64,000 bases of DNA, from assembly GCF_901000735.1 (NCBI RefSeq), contig NC_081543.1, positions 18,256,457 to 18,320,456 of the forward strand, read 5' to 3'. The position numbers and the translations under genes are program-made. This stretch comes from Corylus avellana. Its lineage: Eukaryota > Streptophyta > Magnoliopsida > Fagales > Betulaceae. The notes beneath the pieces are model-generated. The model ran no database searches. It saw only the letters and a program-made list of their open reading frames with translations, and was not told the origin of the DNA. The first letter of the stretch is position 1. The number at the start of each line of letters is the position of its first letter. This document shows, in pieces, positions 25,095 to 36,461 of this stretch.

Positions 25095-25879
25095 TTTACT
25101 ATTCAACAACAAAGTTAATAGGTTAAATTTTGAGTAATATTAGGTATTATCTTTTTATTCTCCCACATTTTGAGGTGGCTGTTGAATTTTGATTCAATAG
25201 TGATTTGAAAAGTTAGGCCAACTTTAAAATATAAAAAGATAGTCCCTAACTTTACTCTTAAGTAGATAAATTCAACTTTCATGCATTTTGAAAGTACTTT
25301 TTTGAAGTTCAAAAGCTCTCAATTAAGTGTATTAAACTTTAATTAAAATTGTCCGTTAAATCGGATCAAAATTTTCAAAATATCAATTTTTTAATCATAA
25401 AAAAATAAAATAAAAAAATTATAAAGATTCAGACATTTATTTTTTTATTATTATTTTTGGCATTTCGAAAAATTAACCAAAATCCTAATGAAAGAATATA
25501 ATTGAAAGTTGGATACTCTTAATGTAAAGTTTTTAAACTTAAAAAATAATATAAAAATAAATAGAAGTTGAAAGAATTTCCCCTTGTACTTATTTCTTGG
25601 CGGTAAAGTCTAGTTTCCCAATTCATCCGAGAAAAGGAGCTTGGCTTTCGGTCTTGGATTTGTACTTTTACACAAAAAAAAAAAAAAAACAAAAAACATG
25701 GGGAGGCAAGCGTGTAGGACAATTGATGTGACCTTCATATCTGTTAGGATGACACGTATAGAAGTGGACTGGTGTGCAGTGGGTAGCTTTATTGTGGGAC
25801 CCTTAAAGTCTAGTTACCCAAAAAAAAAAAGAAAAAAGCTTTTTTATTTGAGTTTATTGAGGGACTAACGCGGGGTTAG

Positions 25880-26275
25880 ACCCGTAAACGTGTACAAAGG
25901 GACCAATCAGATACTGATGTTAATATTAAAATGAGCCAATTTCATGCGTCATGTTTCCAAATTTAGGGAAGCTTCTCATACATATACTGTAACAAAAGTA
26001 TTCAAACACACATATAATATGCTTTTTATTATATTATTATTTAGTCTCCACACAGAGAGAGAGAGAGAGAGAGAGAGGGTGGTCGTGTCAAAGAAACAAA
26101 CCTCTATGCCCCGCAGTCCTCCCCACACCCACCACCACCCTGTTATGAATCTGATCACCTATTGGCGAAAAAAAAATACACCTTTCAGAAATCTTACACG
26201 TGGTGTTCTGAGGTGGACCTCCATGCCCCCCCACCTCTTCCCCTATAAAAACCTCCTCACTTCTTTTCACTTCCC
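25880..26275 (+). promoter_or_regulatory. NCED proximal promoter
   Basis: In order: ACGTGT (25888-25893), CCAAT (25903), a GA repeat at 26054-26079 (possible BPC/GAGA-factor site), G-box/ABRE ACACGTGG (26196-26203) and TATA box CTATAAAA (26243-26250). The G-box sits about 40 bp above the TATA box and 295 bp above the start codon. ABRE-type G-boxes bind bZIP factors of drought and ABA signalling, which fits an NCED gene. Transcription probably starts near 26275. The site assignments are motif matches only. Confidence 0.7.
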
Positions 26276-26496
26276 TCAACTCACACCTTCTCTATCACCA
26301 CCACTCTTACCTTCAACTCTTTCTTTCTTTCTTTCTTTATTCACTCGTACAAAATACCATATCAAATCAAATCAAAAGCTAGCAAACAAACAAAGAAGCC
26401 ATCTCCCTCTCCCACATCCCAACACATAATTGCCCCCCTCCAAACCATTTCCCACCACACCATTCACTACAAAATTTGCCCAAAATAAGAGTAGCC
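26276..26496 (+). other. NCED 5' untranslated leader
   Basis: CT-rich leader of about 220 nt with a TTTC repeat (26320-26338). It contains no ATG, so no upstream ORF. The first ATG after the TATA box is the NCED start. The left boundary is inferred from TATA spacing. Confidence 0.65.
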
Positions 26497-28230
26497 ATGG
26501 CAGCAGCAGCAGCAGCAACTTCAACCGCCATCTCCTGGACCAGGCCCAACAAAAAGCCCAATATCCGTTGCTCTCTCCAAACAATCCAATTCCCCAACAA
26601 CCAATTTCAGCCCTCTACTAGTATTATACATCCAAAAGAAAAACCCATTTCTTCTTCTTCTTCTTCAAAGGCTGTGCCGCAACAATGGAACTTGTTACAG
26701 AAAGCTGCAGCCATGGCCTTGGACGCGGTGGAAGGTACTTTGGTCTCGCACGAGAGCCAACAGCCGCTTCCCAAAACCGCCGACCCCAGTGTCCAAATCG
26801 CCGGCAATTTCGCTCCAGTAACAGAGCTACCCGTCCAGCACTCGCTCCCGATTGTCGGTAGAATCCCCGACAGCATACGAGGCGTGTACGTTCGGAACGG
26901 CGCGAACCCACTTCACGAACCCGTCGCCGGCCACCACTTCTTCGACGGAGACGGCATGGTTCACGCTGTCCAATTCAAGGATGGGTCCGCTAGCTACGCC
27001 TGCAGGTTCACCGAGACCCACCGACTTGTTCAAGAGCGAGCTCTTGGTCGCCCGGTCTTCCCGAAGGCCATAGGTGAGCTTCACGGCCACTCCGGCATCG
27101 CCCGGCTCCTCCTCTTCTACGCTCGAGGCCTATTCGGGCTTGTCGATCCCAGCCACGGCATGGGAGTCGCCAACGCCGGCCTTGTATACTTCAACGGTCG
27201 CCTTCTCGCCATGTCCGAGGACGATTTACCATACCATGTTCGAATTACTCCCGCCGGCGACCTTAACACTGTCGGCCGCTACAATTTCAACGGTCACCTT
27301 CGCTCAGCAATGATTGCTCACCCAAAACTCGACCCTGTCTCCGGCGAGCTCTTCGCTCTCAGCTACGACGTTGTCCAAAAACCGTACCTCAAATACTTCC
27401 ATTTCTCCCCAAATGGAGCAAAATCACCCGACGTTGAAATTCCTCTGCCTCAGCCTACCATGATCCATGACTTCGCTATTACAGAGAGGTTTGTGGTAAT
27501 CCCGGACCAGCAGGTGGTGTTTAAGCTCCCCGAGATGATTCACGGCGGCTCTCCGGTCGTCTACGACAAGAACAAGATTTCCCGGTTCGGAATTTTGGAC
27601 AAGAATGCCGCCGATGCTTCCGGGATCAAATGGATCGAAGCCCCCGATTGCTTCTGCTTCCACCTCTGGAACGCCTGGGAGGAGCCTGAGACCGACGATG
27701 TCGTAGTGATTGGGTCTTGCATGACTCCAGCGGACTCCATTTTCAACGAATGCGACGAGAGCTTGGAGAGTGTTTTGACTGAAATTCGGCTCAACTTGAA
27801 GACCGGCAAGTCCACGCGCCGCCCCATCTTATCCGAGTCCGAGCAAGTGAACTTAGAGGCCGGCATGGTTAACCGGAACAAGCTCGGAAGGAAAACCCAG
27901 TTCGCATATTTAGCCCTTGCTGAGCCGTGGCCAAAAGTATCGGGTTTCGCCAAAGTAGACCTCTTCACTGGAGAGCTAAAGAAGTACAACTATGGAGAAC
28001 AGAGGTTTGGCGGTGAGCCTCTGTTCCTTCCAAGAAACCCCAGTTCGGAGAAAGAGGACGACGGCTACATCCTAGCTTTCGTGCACGACGAGAAGGAGTG
28101 GAAATCAGAGCTGCAAATCATAAATGCCATGAATTTAAAGCTAGAAGCCACAGTTAAGCTTCCTACCAGGGTTCCGTACGGCTTCCATGGAACCTTCATA
28201 AGCTCAAAGGATTTAGAGAGGCAGGCCTAA
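26497..28230 (+). CDS. NCED: 9-cis-epoxycarotenoid dioxygenase, chloroplastic (ABA biosynthesis)
   Basis: 577 codons, one exon, as usual for NCEDs. The enzyme cleaves 9-cis-violaxanthin or 9'-cis-neoxanthin at the 11,12 bond to give xanthoxin, the rate-limiting step to abscisic acid, in plastids at the thylakoid surface. Residues 1-60 are rich in Ala, Ser, Thr and basic residues, a likely transit peptide. [19 protein letters not shown] (from 64) is the amphipathic helix typical of NCEDs. The RPE65-type propeller follows. The Fe(II) ligands are His275, His324, His389 and His564; spacing 49, 65, 175 nearly equals maize VP14 (49, 65, 178). The second-shell acids Glu241, Glu454 and Glu507 are in place. 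[11 protein letters not shown], the [15 protein letters not shown] segment and the end [17 protein letters not shown] separate it from CCD4 and CCD1. The start is the first ATG (GCCATGG context); an in-frame TTG at 26476 is not used. It is slightly shorter than the usual 590-610. The gene is intact. I infer the drought-inducible NCED1/3/5 group, with paralog undecided. Confidence 0.97.
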   Translation: MAAAAAATSTAISWTRPNKKPNIRCSLQTIQFPNNQFQPSTSIIHPKEKPISSSSSSKAVPQQWNLLQKAAAMALDAVEGTLVSHESQQPLPKTADPSVQIAGNFAPVTELPVQHSLPIVGRIPDSIRGVYVRNGANPLHEPVAGHHFFDGDGMVHAVQFKDGSASYACRFTETHRLVQERALGRPVFPKAIGELHGHSGIARLLLFYARGLFGLVDPSHGMGVANAGLVYFNGRLLAMSEDDLPYHVRITPAGDLNTVGRYNFNGHLRSAMIAHPKLDPVSGELFALSYDVVQKPYLKYFHFSPNGAKSPDVEIPLPQPTMIHDFAITERFVVIPDQQVVFKLPEMIHGGSPVVYDKNKISRFGILDKNAADASGIKWIEAPDCFCFHLWNAWEEPETDDVVVIGSCMTPADSIFNECDESLESVLTEIRLNLKTGKSTRRPILSESEQVNLEAGMVNRNKLGRKTQFAYLALAEPWPKVSGFAKVDLFTGELKKYNYGEQRFGGEPLFLPRNPSSEKEDDGYILAFVHDEKEWKSELQIINAMNLKLEATVKLPTRVPYGFHGTFISSKDLERQA

Positions 28231-28530
28231 AGCTAAATTATGGGTTATCATCCGTTGCATGTCTTTGTAGATTATTACAGAGGGAGATTTACCAGAGGGA
28301 TGCTTGCAGATACGTCCCCGGAATCTCCTCTGTTTACAGTGACAGCCCTCTGTTTTTTCTCGTCTTTTTATGGTTTATGTTCAGTGAGAGGCTCCGGGAC
28401 CAGCTTGTAGCTTTTGGGTGTATGTAGAAATGGAGCTCAGCTGGTTTCTGCTGATTCTTTCACTTTTGTGCATGATATTAGACGTGTATATTCACAAAAG
28501 ATAATGTAATATAATATCTGTGTCTATATT
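28231..28530 (+). terminator. NCED 3' untranslated region and polyadenylation region
   Basis: After TAA at 28228-28230 come about 270 bases with TTTGTGCATG and TGTATATTC, then AATGTAATATAATATC near 28503-28518, which contains plant far-upstream (TGTA) and near-upstream (AATATAA-like) signals, then a TTTGTTTCTCTCT tract. The mRNA probably ends near 28520-28550. Confidence 0.55.
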
Positions 28531-30089
28531 TTGTTTCTCTCTCAAATTCTCTTCCTCTCTTTCTCTGCTATTTAGTAGATTTGTTAAAATTGGCATATAA
28601 TAGTAGTAAAAATTATAGTACAATTGAGATTAGGTGATAACAAAAATTAATTTTTGATTTTCTTTATAATAAGCTTTTGTCGATCTAAATGTTGATTTTC
28701 ACCGTTTGTTAGTTGTGTAGTAAACATATAGCAATTTACTAAATAAAATAAAATTACTCTTTATAAAATGGCTGAGATGATGGGCATACCTACTTATGAG
28801 TAATACTATATAAACTCAATAAAATAAGAGTGAGATGAGAATTCAGAGTTTAAAATTATGCCCAGCTCGTCTTGTTCACTATTCCCTTAATTAAAAGGAA
28901 ACTAAGTGTTGAGGTGTAATAGGAACGTTATGCTCATCTGAATGGCAGTTTGAATAATATGTGATTTCAAATGTCATAAAAGTTTTAATTTTTTTTTTAA
29001 ATAAATGTTAATTAACTTTGGTATGAAATGGTTAAAGGTCTGTTCCGATCCAACCCTAAGAAGCGAAAACAAACATGATAATGATGTTTAGGGAAGAATT
29101 AGGCAGGGAAATGGACCAATTAGCATCAAAGGGAGATAACCGACAAGCAGGTCTATTTATGTAGATACGCGACACGCGACACTGCGGCTCCAAGTCTTAA
29201 AGGGCTTATTAGAACAAATGGAGAAATAAAACGGAAGCACGTCGACACGTTAAATCGCTGTAATCTGGATTGACCAGCCTCCCCCCCTTCGAAGTCATCG
29301 TATTACGTCAAATGACACGTTGGTCGTGGCGATTACTCATTGGTTATCCCTGCTAAATGTCAGGTTCACAAAACCGCCCAACCCCAGCAAGCAACATCAT
29401 CATGGCTCGTCCGACCGGGGAACTCGACAACAAACTTTGAACACTTTTTTAGGTTGAGGCAATAAGTAGGATCCAGTAATGGCGCGCAAAAGGGTAAATT
29501 CAAGGCGACAAATGTCCAATCAGAAGCATGAGGATTGAGGATGATATTTTTAAGTCAACTTTTGCAAGTGCTCCAGTACAGTAAAGTAAATGATCTTGAA
29601 TATGAATCAAATCGCCCCGTAGCGACGTCGGAGTTTTACTCAATTCATATAGATGAGCGTTTTGTAAGGGTCTAAAATTTGTCCAAATGAAATTGGTACA
29701 CGAAGTGGTGGCCGTGTCTTAGAGGGTTCGGGTGATGATAGGGCTTATGGTGGATGGAAGAAAATGAAGTGCAGAAACTGATGGGCATTTGTTGCAGGGG
29801 TTGACTTTGGGCAAGTTGGGTTTATCAATGAGATGAGAGAGTTCCATGTCGAGTTGGTTTGGTGCTGAGAGGGTCCATGAGAGGCAAGTAGACGGATGGT
29901 GAGTGAGTGTGGTTTTTCATCATTTCAGAAACACAGTGATAGGCCACTACAAAGTACAAGAGTTGGGAGGATGGGCTTCTCTGTTCATTGAGTTTGGATT
30001 ATGGTACGTGTCTTTTCTACTTTTTTTTTTTTTTTTTTTTTTTTAATTTAAAAATTTTATTTGTTTATCATTTTTTAGTTTTTTTATTC
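28531..30089. other. Gene-free stretch downstream of NCED
   Basis: No supported gene, RNA or bounded element. 29030-29800 is less AT-rich and has many CACG, CGAC and CGCC words but only tiny frames. T tract at 30021-30044. Confidence 0.55.
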
Positions 30090-30420
30090 ATAGTGGAAAA
30101 GGAGAAAGGGAATTACAAAAAAAATAAAAAAACAAAGATGACAGAGCATTTCGAAGAATAGTCGAGAATGAGTCAAATGAATGATCCAGCCCATCAAGCG
30201 AACTGAAATAACCAAAAGATGTTGTAATATATAGCAAGATTCCGTAAATAGAACAAAACCCATCAAGGTTACTATCAGGACCATCGGTTGTCGGTAGAAG
30301 AAACCAAATCCGACCATCAGTAGCTGGTAAAGAAAGGAAAAACTCAGTCAAAAAACGAAAAAGAGACCAGTTCAAGGAACTGGCCAGAAAATAGAAACAC
30401 AAAGAACAGGCCCTGAAAGC
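30090..30420 (-). repeat. Dispersed repeat, copy 2
   Basis: 30090-30230 matches 18957-19130 in a series of shared words (GGGAATTACAA, AGTCGAGAATG, CAGCCCATCAAG). The minus-strand frame of 104 codons over 30402-30088 shows no known domain and contains a local repeat (ATDGR / TTDGP). Likely a retroelement piece. Confidence 0.4.
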
Positions 30421-30969
30421 TCAATTTTCCTTTTCTTTTATTTATTTATTTTTATTTTAGTGCAGGATGATCAGTCATGGTTTCCTTTTGTTTTTAATTC
30501 TTGTATTGAGAAGCAAATGTCCATTATGCTACTTGAGATTGAGATCAACATAAGGCTCTGACTCAGACTCTATCGATCCATGTCATTGTGCCCCACTCTC
30601 AACTCCACATGGAATATTGCCTTTATTCTTTTTTCTTCATCAACGTAAAATATTTTTTGTTAGCAAAAAATCTTTTTTCAATAAAATAATATCAGTTAAA
30701 AACATTTTCGACGTTTGACTTGTACAAAAAATCAGCAACGGCGGCGACAACCTACGGCGAACTCCAGCACTTTCAATGACCTCTGGTGGCAATGACACAG
30801 ATAATGAACTATAAAAAAAGTACGTGCAATGATAAGAAGCTCAAACTCAAAAAATAGTTTACAAAAATAAAAAATAAAACTATTTTACACGGTTTAAAAA
30901 AACTTTTTATGACGTATTGTAGAATATATCATTGCTCAAAGTCAGAATTTCACCATTTCGTAACCAATA
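30421..30969. repeat. Gene-free stretch with a Harbinger-type remnant
   Basis: 30640-30900 contains CAACGTAAAATATTTTTTG, AAAACATTTTCGACG and CGGCGACAAC-like text resembling the MITE at 11218-11664. No clean ends or target duplication seen. Confidence 0.4.
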
Positions 30970-31440
30970 GCATTTTTAGAACATAGTTTTTGACGAGCCA
31001 TGTGTATATATATATATATATAGAGGATGTGTTTGGCAAGCCACATGGATGGGTTCTTTGTTATAACGAGCCATGTGAAAGAATTCATAATGCGGAAATA
31101 ATAATAAATAACAATGCGGAAATAATAAGATAGTGACACAGAGATTTACGTGGTTTAATCTATAACCTATATTCACAAGATCAAGCCCAAAGACTGCATT
31201 AAGCTCTTATTTCTCTGGGTAATATTTACAATATAACATGCTCCTATTTATAGGATAATCATGTTGAATACACATAGACTTCTACTCTAACTAGATTAGT
31301 TAAGTGATAATCTTTTACCTATTCACCCTTAACTCAATGATAGTCTTCAAGTGTGATTCAGTAATATTCTTTAATTGTAAGTCAGTAATAATCTTATACT
31401 GTGACTATTATTCTTGAACTACATGATATATATATATATA
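30970..31440 (-). repeat. LTR-like fragment, minus strand
   Basis: GACACAGAGATTTACGTGG (31134-31152) is a phrase common at the ends of copia LTRs, and CTCCTATTTATAGG (31241-31254) gives CCTATAAATAGGAG on the minus strand, an LTR-type TATA box. CAATGCGGAAATAATAA occurs twice (31087, 31112). Only this fragment is present. Confidence 0.45.
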
Positions 31441-31488
31441 TATGATGGGTCCTTTGTAAGGTTTGAGCATTGAACCAATTAGATGCAT

Positions 31489-31990
31489 CACTACAAAAAA
31501 TGTTTTTTTTCCTGATAGGCAGTTTTTGACGTTTTAGGTGGTCTGACACGTTAGTAAATTTTACTGACGTGTCGTTATTGATGTGTGTCAGGCGTTAAAA
31601 TTTTGGGTATCAAAAACGAAAATTTTTTGACGTGTCACTTTTAACACGTCAGTAATTTTTGACGTGTACAAAAGTGGCACGTCAGAAAAATTTCTTGACA
31701 TATCATTTTTTGACATGTCAAAAAATTTCTAACGTGTCAGAAAATAACACGTCATGAAATTTTTCTGACGTGGTAGGAGAGGCACATCAGAAAATTTTTT
31801 GATGTGTCAAATTGCCACATCATAAATTTTTTTGACGTGTCAGATTTAACTCGTCAGAAAATTTCGTGACGTGCCACTCCTGCCACATTAGAAAATAACA
31901 CGTTTGAAAATTTCTGACGTGTCAAACGTTATGACACGTCAGAAAATTGTGACGTGTCATAACGTGACATGTCAAAAAATTTGGTTAGTT
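31489..31990. repeat. CACTA subterminal repeats (TGACGTGTCA units)
   Basis: About 20 copies of TGACGTGTCA or its complement, with variants, alternate in both orientations with AAAATTT spacers. In En/Spm elements such arrays bind TNPA. Each unit has an ACGT core, the same core bound by plant bZIP factors. A diverged block of the same type is at 59903-60056. Confidence 0.88.
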
Positions 31991-32774
31991 TTAAAATTTG
32001 GTTCTTTCCCCTATATATTTTTTGAATTTTTTCGGGGCTGTACCCGAATTTTGGATTATAATTAACATGATATACAATTTATCCATCGATCCATGCAAAT
32101 AATATACATATCCATCGATCCATGCAAATAACATAATTCATATCCATCAACATCGATCACAGACTATCAACCAAAACCAGCTTCAAGACACAAATAAAGA
32201 CATATACACCAAGTGCGAATGGCCAACCACAAAAACTATACACCAACCACAAATAAATACATATATACCAATAAAACTATCTCTGTTATCATATATATCT
32301 AACTACGTACATCAAGAAAACTATCACAAATACAATTACATCAACAAAATAACTTATGTACACCAAGTGCGAATTACCAACTATTTGTTCAATCCACATC
32401 AACGATATCGATAGCATCCTCTTCATGATAGCCACTACCTGCAAATGATAAAACAAACAATCACCAAACAATATTCTAGAATATAATTAAGTCTTAATCA
32501 TTGAGCAACGTCACTATGTAAACAAAGGACATCATACTCAACAAATTTAGATTTATATCTACACCCCCAACATATTTTCGTGATTAAATCAAATGCACCA
32601 AACAATATTCTACAAGGACCATAGTGGTCCATGTCACAATACCAAACACTTCAAATGCGCTCTAACACACATCTACCACCAAACCAACCATGATATATAA
32701 ACCAAATTCAACAGGATTTACAACATCATTAATGAGAATAACTACAACATATCCAAACTTTAAATTTAGAAGTG

Positions 32775-32810
<36 letters not shown>

Positions 32811-32837
32811 GGGACAGTTCTAAAACCACATTGACCA

Positions 32838-35340
32838 TTAAAAAATGTCATTACCTGGTCCACTGTTGACCGACGATTGCACAATCGTAAAGGGTGGGGA
32901 AGCTCTGTTTGGTGCTCCCTTGTATTGAGTCACCTCCGGTGGGGCGTTCGATCGCATCATTTCCTCGAGCTGGGGAAAACAGGCATCAAACATTGTCGTC
33001 ATTTGAGCCTCCTTTTTAGCCAACTGCACATCTTTCGCAGCCACCTGCTTTGCCACTTGCTGAGCTACCCGCGCAGTTGTCTGCTCCCGCTCTGCGGCCA
33101 ACAAGGCATCCATCTCTACCTTGTGCTTTGCCCTCTCCGCCTCAAGCGCTTTGTCAAGAAGTTCTTGTGAGATCGCAGAGTGCCCGGTGTTTTGTGATCG
33201 TGCCTGTGACGGTGTATAGTACGAGTGTATGTAGCCCAACACAGGCAGAATATTCGGTTTAGCCTACCTAACCCTACCAGCGTACTCAGGCTTACTGCCA
33301 AGCGCCTGGGTATACGTGTCGTTCGGCGCCCACCTAACCATCCCCTCAGTCACGCTCGACGATGCTGCAGGGTCAGTGGGTATAAGCTCTTCCATCCTCT
33401 CCTGTATGTTACATCAATTATTGGGTCAGTGGGTCATACAACTGTTAATCATAAATAAATTATCACATATATAAGCAAAACAACATATGAAAGGTGAGTA
33501 GCATACACATCCCTCCTTGACTATGTCATTCGGATATCGACCATCATTCTTCTTGTGTGTGCAAATGTAAGACTGTGCACGAGTAGGAGGAGTGCCCACA
33601 TGTATGGTTTGCTGAAAAAATAGAACATACAGATATGTTTATATATGTTTATATATATATATATATATAATATCAAATGTTTACATTTATAAGTATAGGG
33701 TAAATTACACACATACCTCCTCATATGTCACCTTGGCGTAGCTCTTCGACCAGGTGCAATGAGGCGTATTGTTAAATGCTCGCAAGCTCTTCATATACGC
33801 CGCATAGTTTTACACAATTAACAGTCTTAATATGTTAATACTAACACAATTACAATTAATGACACTATTCAAAATTATAGTATAACTCATAACCTACCTT
33901 GTTCTTTTGGCTGCACCATCTATCCAACAAGATCTCCAAGTCCATGGCATTGTACTCGGAGAGCCTTTGTTGCCCCCACTCTTGCCCGTATGGTGACCGG
34001 AGTATCGTCCGTCGTAATGGCAATAACTTTTTTTAACTCGTGCCACCAAGTCCTCAGCTTGGTGCCCATATCTCGGAACGCGTCATTCTTTACGGCAGCC
34101 AAGTTGCACTCGGGCAAGACGAAAAAGTCTACCTGCACAAGTTCAAAATTGATGAATTAAAAAAACCTAAAATATATGTGTATATATATGTATATACATA
34201 TAAACACACATATATATGTACAACTTAGAGCGCATATATACATACATTAGGAGTGTTTGACATAATAAAATACACATACCATCAAGGCGTCCCATATATC
34301 CTCCTTGGTACACTCCGGTACGTTCGTCCAGTCGTCCGGTATTAGGACATAATTTCTACTCCTTATGACCTTATCGGCTATTCGTCTAAACCTCATGACG
34401 CTAAATCTAACGGGCTGCCATGAAGTATTGTACTCAAGTATGATCCTTTTGCCGGCGGGGACCCCTGGCAACCTGTGCAAGTCAAGAATGGTGAACACCT
34501 CAATAATGGTGTTTCCATCTGGACCGGTACCTAACAGATTAAAAATTACCGATGTAAGCTATTTCGAATTGAATACTAACTACAAGTAATTAAGACTTAT
34601 ATGCATGACATTTGAGCATATACACTTACTTATCGTCCGGACCTATCGAGGGCCTAACCGGCCGGCGGGAGCAAGGTCGCTGGGCTGCGGGTCATCCATG
34701 GCACCTGTCCCACCAGTCATGTCTTTCGGGGGCTGTGTCTCACTGTCCTCGCCACCTGGTTTGTATTTTTTTAGAATGTTTAGAATTTTATGAAGTTGTA
34801 GTTGCATTGAAATATAATTGATATCGCACCAATAATATTAGAAACTAATGCTTTGATAATCAAAAAACTTTCACAAGACCAAAGATATAATTTTAAAAAC
34901 TTTAAGAAACTTTAAGAAACTTTCAAAACTTTAAAACTTTCAAAATAAAGTTTCGTCCGTACCTACGCTATGCTGGCCGTATAGCCGCTCCACATGGCCC
35001 TGAGAACTGTGCCCTAACTCGCTGCATGTCGGCCAGCGAGTTGGATGAAATGATCCATCCGTGTCATACGGATACGAATCAGGCCGATACCCCATTTGGG
35101 CCATGCCTGCCGAATAGTATGGATTATGGACATGGATCTCCCCTTCCACATCACCTGAAGTACTGGTCGATATCCGTCATGTTGCCCCATAAGTTGAGCA
35201 ACGTCTTCTTGCTCGCTGTCATCAAGGTGGTATGATGGAGACCCATGCGACATAGATTGCTGCACTGAAGTCGAGCCCCTCCGTGCTCTTGTCTTCCCTT
35301 TACTATTCATGATAACCTGCGAAAAATAGCACGCACCCAA
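32838..35340 (-). pseudogene. TNPA-like protein gene of CACTA (Transposase_24 type)
   Basis: Read from 35340 downward the exon-like pieces are: 35309-34940, starting NSKGKTRARRGS, hydrophilic and with many Gln and Ser; 34498-34247 with DLHRLPGVPAGKRIILEY and DDWTNVPECTKEDIW; 34138-33920 with DFFVLPECNLAAVK and WWHELKK; 33724-33800 with a HCTWSKSYAKVTYEE-like tail; 33242-32838 with a Lys/Glu/Ala-rich coiled coil (EAERAKHKVEMDALLAAERE). This is the order of the plant Ptta/En/Spm family. Such proteins bind the subterminal repeats. Introns are implied by the spacing, but splice sites were not resolved, so it may be broken. Confidence 0.7.
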
Positions 35341-35480
35341 TTAATTACGTATTCAATGTATGAAAAATTCACTACCATATGTAAATGACTCACATATTAA
35401 AAATAAGATATATATAAGATTTTACCCAATGCACAACTTAATAAATTGTGTTGATGTAATGTGTAGTGAACAACTACCAA

Positions 35481-35521
<41 letters not shown>

Positions 35522-35524
35522 CTT

Positions 35525-36191
35525 TTATTCAATCACATACGCTTGGTTTGGATCTAAGTCGAGTTTGACGTATTCAATATGATCATGCGGATCGTGATCA
35601 ATATTTTTGGTCAATAGGAGCGGTTCACACTCGTGGTAATTGACACATGCATACTGAGGCCCTTCACACTGACCAACATTGTATACGTTTTTAGGTTTAG
35701 TCTTTACAGTGCAAGCCCAATCTGGGTCCCTATCATCTTGTATGTGAAATACCTGGTCAACTTGTAAAGTTAGCACATACGGCTCATCGGTAATCAGCAC
35801 TCCCGTGTGGACAAGGTTTTTGAAGTTGACAAGTATTATGCCATACTCGTCCACCTTGTACCCCTTGTCCCTCATGTTGTCCGCCCCATCACACCTGAAC
35901 ATAATGTACTTAGTCCTGTCGTAGTACTCAATCTCAAGTACTTCCGTTAACTTCCCCGTAGTACATTTCGCCATCAACAGTTGGCACACACACCCCACTG
36001 TTCTGAGTCCTCTTTCCGGCATCATATGCAATAGTGCGAAACAGCTTGCCGTTAACCACATATCTATTGTATCTGACTGCTGACTCCCTCAGCCCTCTAT
36101 AATGCATTACCAATTTATCACTATGTTCCTTCCTAGATCGATCGTTCAATCGATCGACCTGTGAATATATTACGTACAATGAAAAACGCAA
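35525..36191 (-). pseudogene. CACTA transposase C-terminal domain (DUF4216)
   Basis: Two overlapping frames. The first (36191-35934) has HSDKLVMHYRGLRESAVRYNRYVVNG-like text. The second (36061-35525) has EIEYYDRTKYIMFRCDGAD, GYKVDEYGIILVNFKNLVHT and ADEPYVL-like text, the DUF4216 signature found at the end of plant TNP2 transposases. A frameshift near 36000 separates them. It ends at 35525. Confidence 0.85.
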
Positions 36192-36461
36192 GGTTAGTTT
36201 CTTTAGTTGATTTGAACCAGAATGAAATATGCTCCGACAGTTCTTTTGTTAAACATCACATTAGTCTTACGTAGTCACGGTACCACTCGCAGAACAGCTC
36301 ATAATGTTGCGTTTCCAACTGATCTTCTATTGTTCGCCCCCTATTGCATGACCGCTTAAGCATATCTATGTGCATCCTACAATTCGAAATTAGGTTCATT
36401 AGAATTCAAAACTAATGATACAAATTGATTGAACATATATATGCGAGTGAAGGACCTCGAC

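Noticed and set aside
25944..26429. 161-codon plus frame upstream of NCED
   Set aside because: It runs through the GA repeat, the TATA box and the CT-rich leader; composition is that of promoter and leader, with no domain.
26476..26496. Upstream extension of NCED by seven codons
   Set aside because: The extension begins with TTG, not ATG. The first ATG (26497) has an excellent context, so it is taken as the start.
27561..27989. Antisense 142-codon frame within NCED
   Set aside because: Mirror of the GC-rich coding strand with no domain of its own; the sense gene explains it. The same holds for the other overlapping frames over 26600-27660.
26497..28230. Assignment as CCD4 or CCD1
   Set aside because: [11 protein letters not shown], the [15 protein letters not shown] segment and the [14 protein letters not shown] end, with the N-terminal amphipathic helix and no intron, fit NCED and not the other carotenoid cleavage groups.
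31489..31990. Regular short repeats resembling a CRISPR array
   Set aside because: Repeats occur in both orientations with A/T spacers of uneven length, next to CACTACAAAAAA in a plant genome; these are CACTA subterminal sites.
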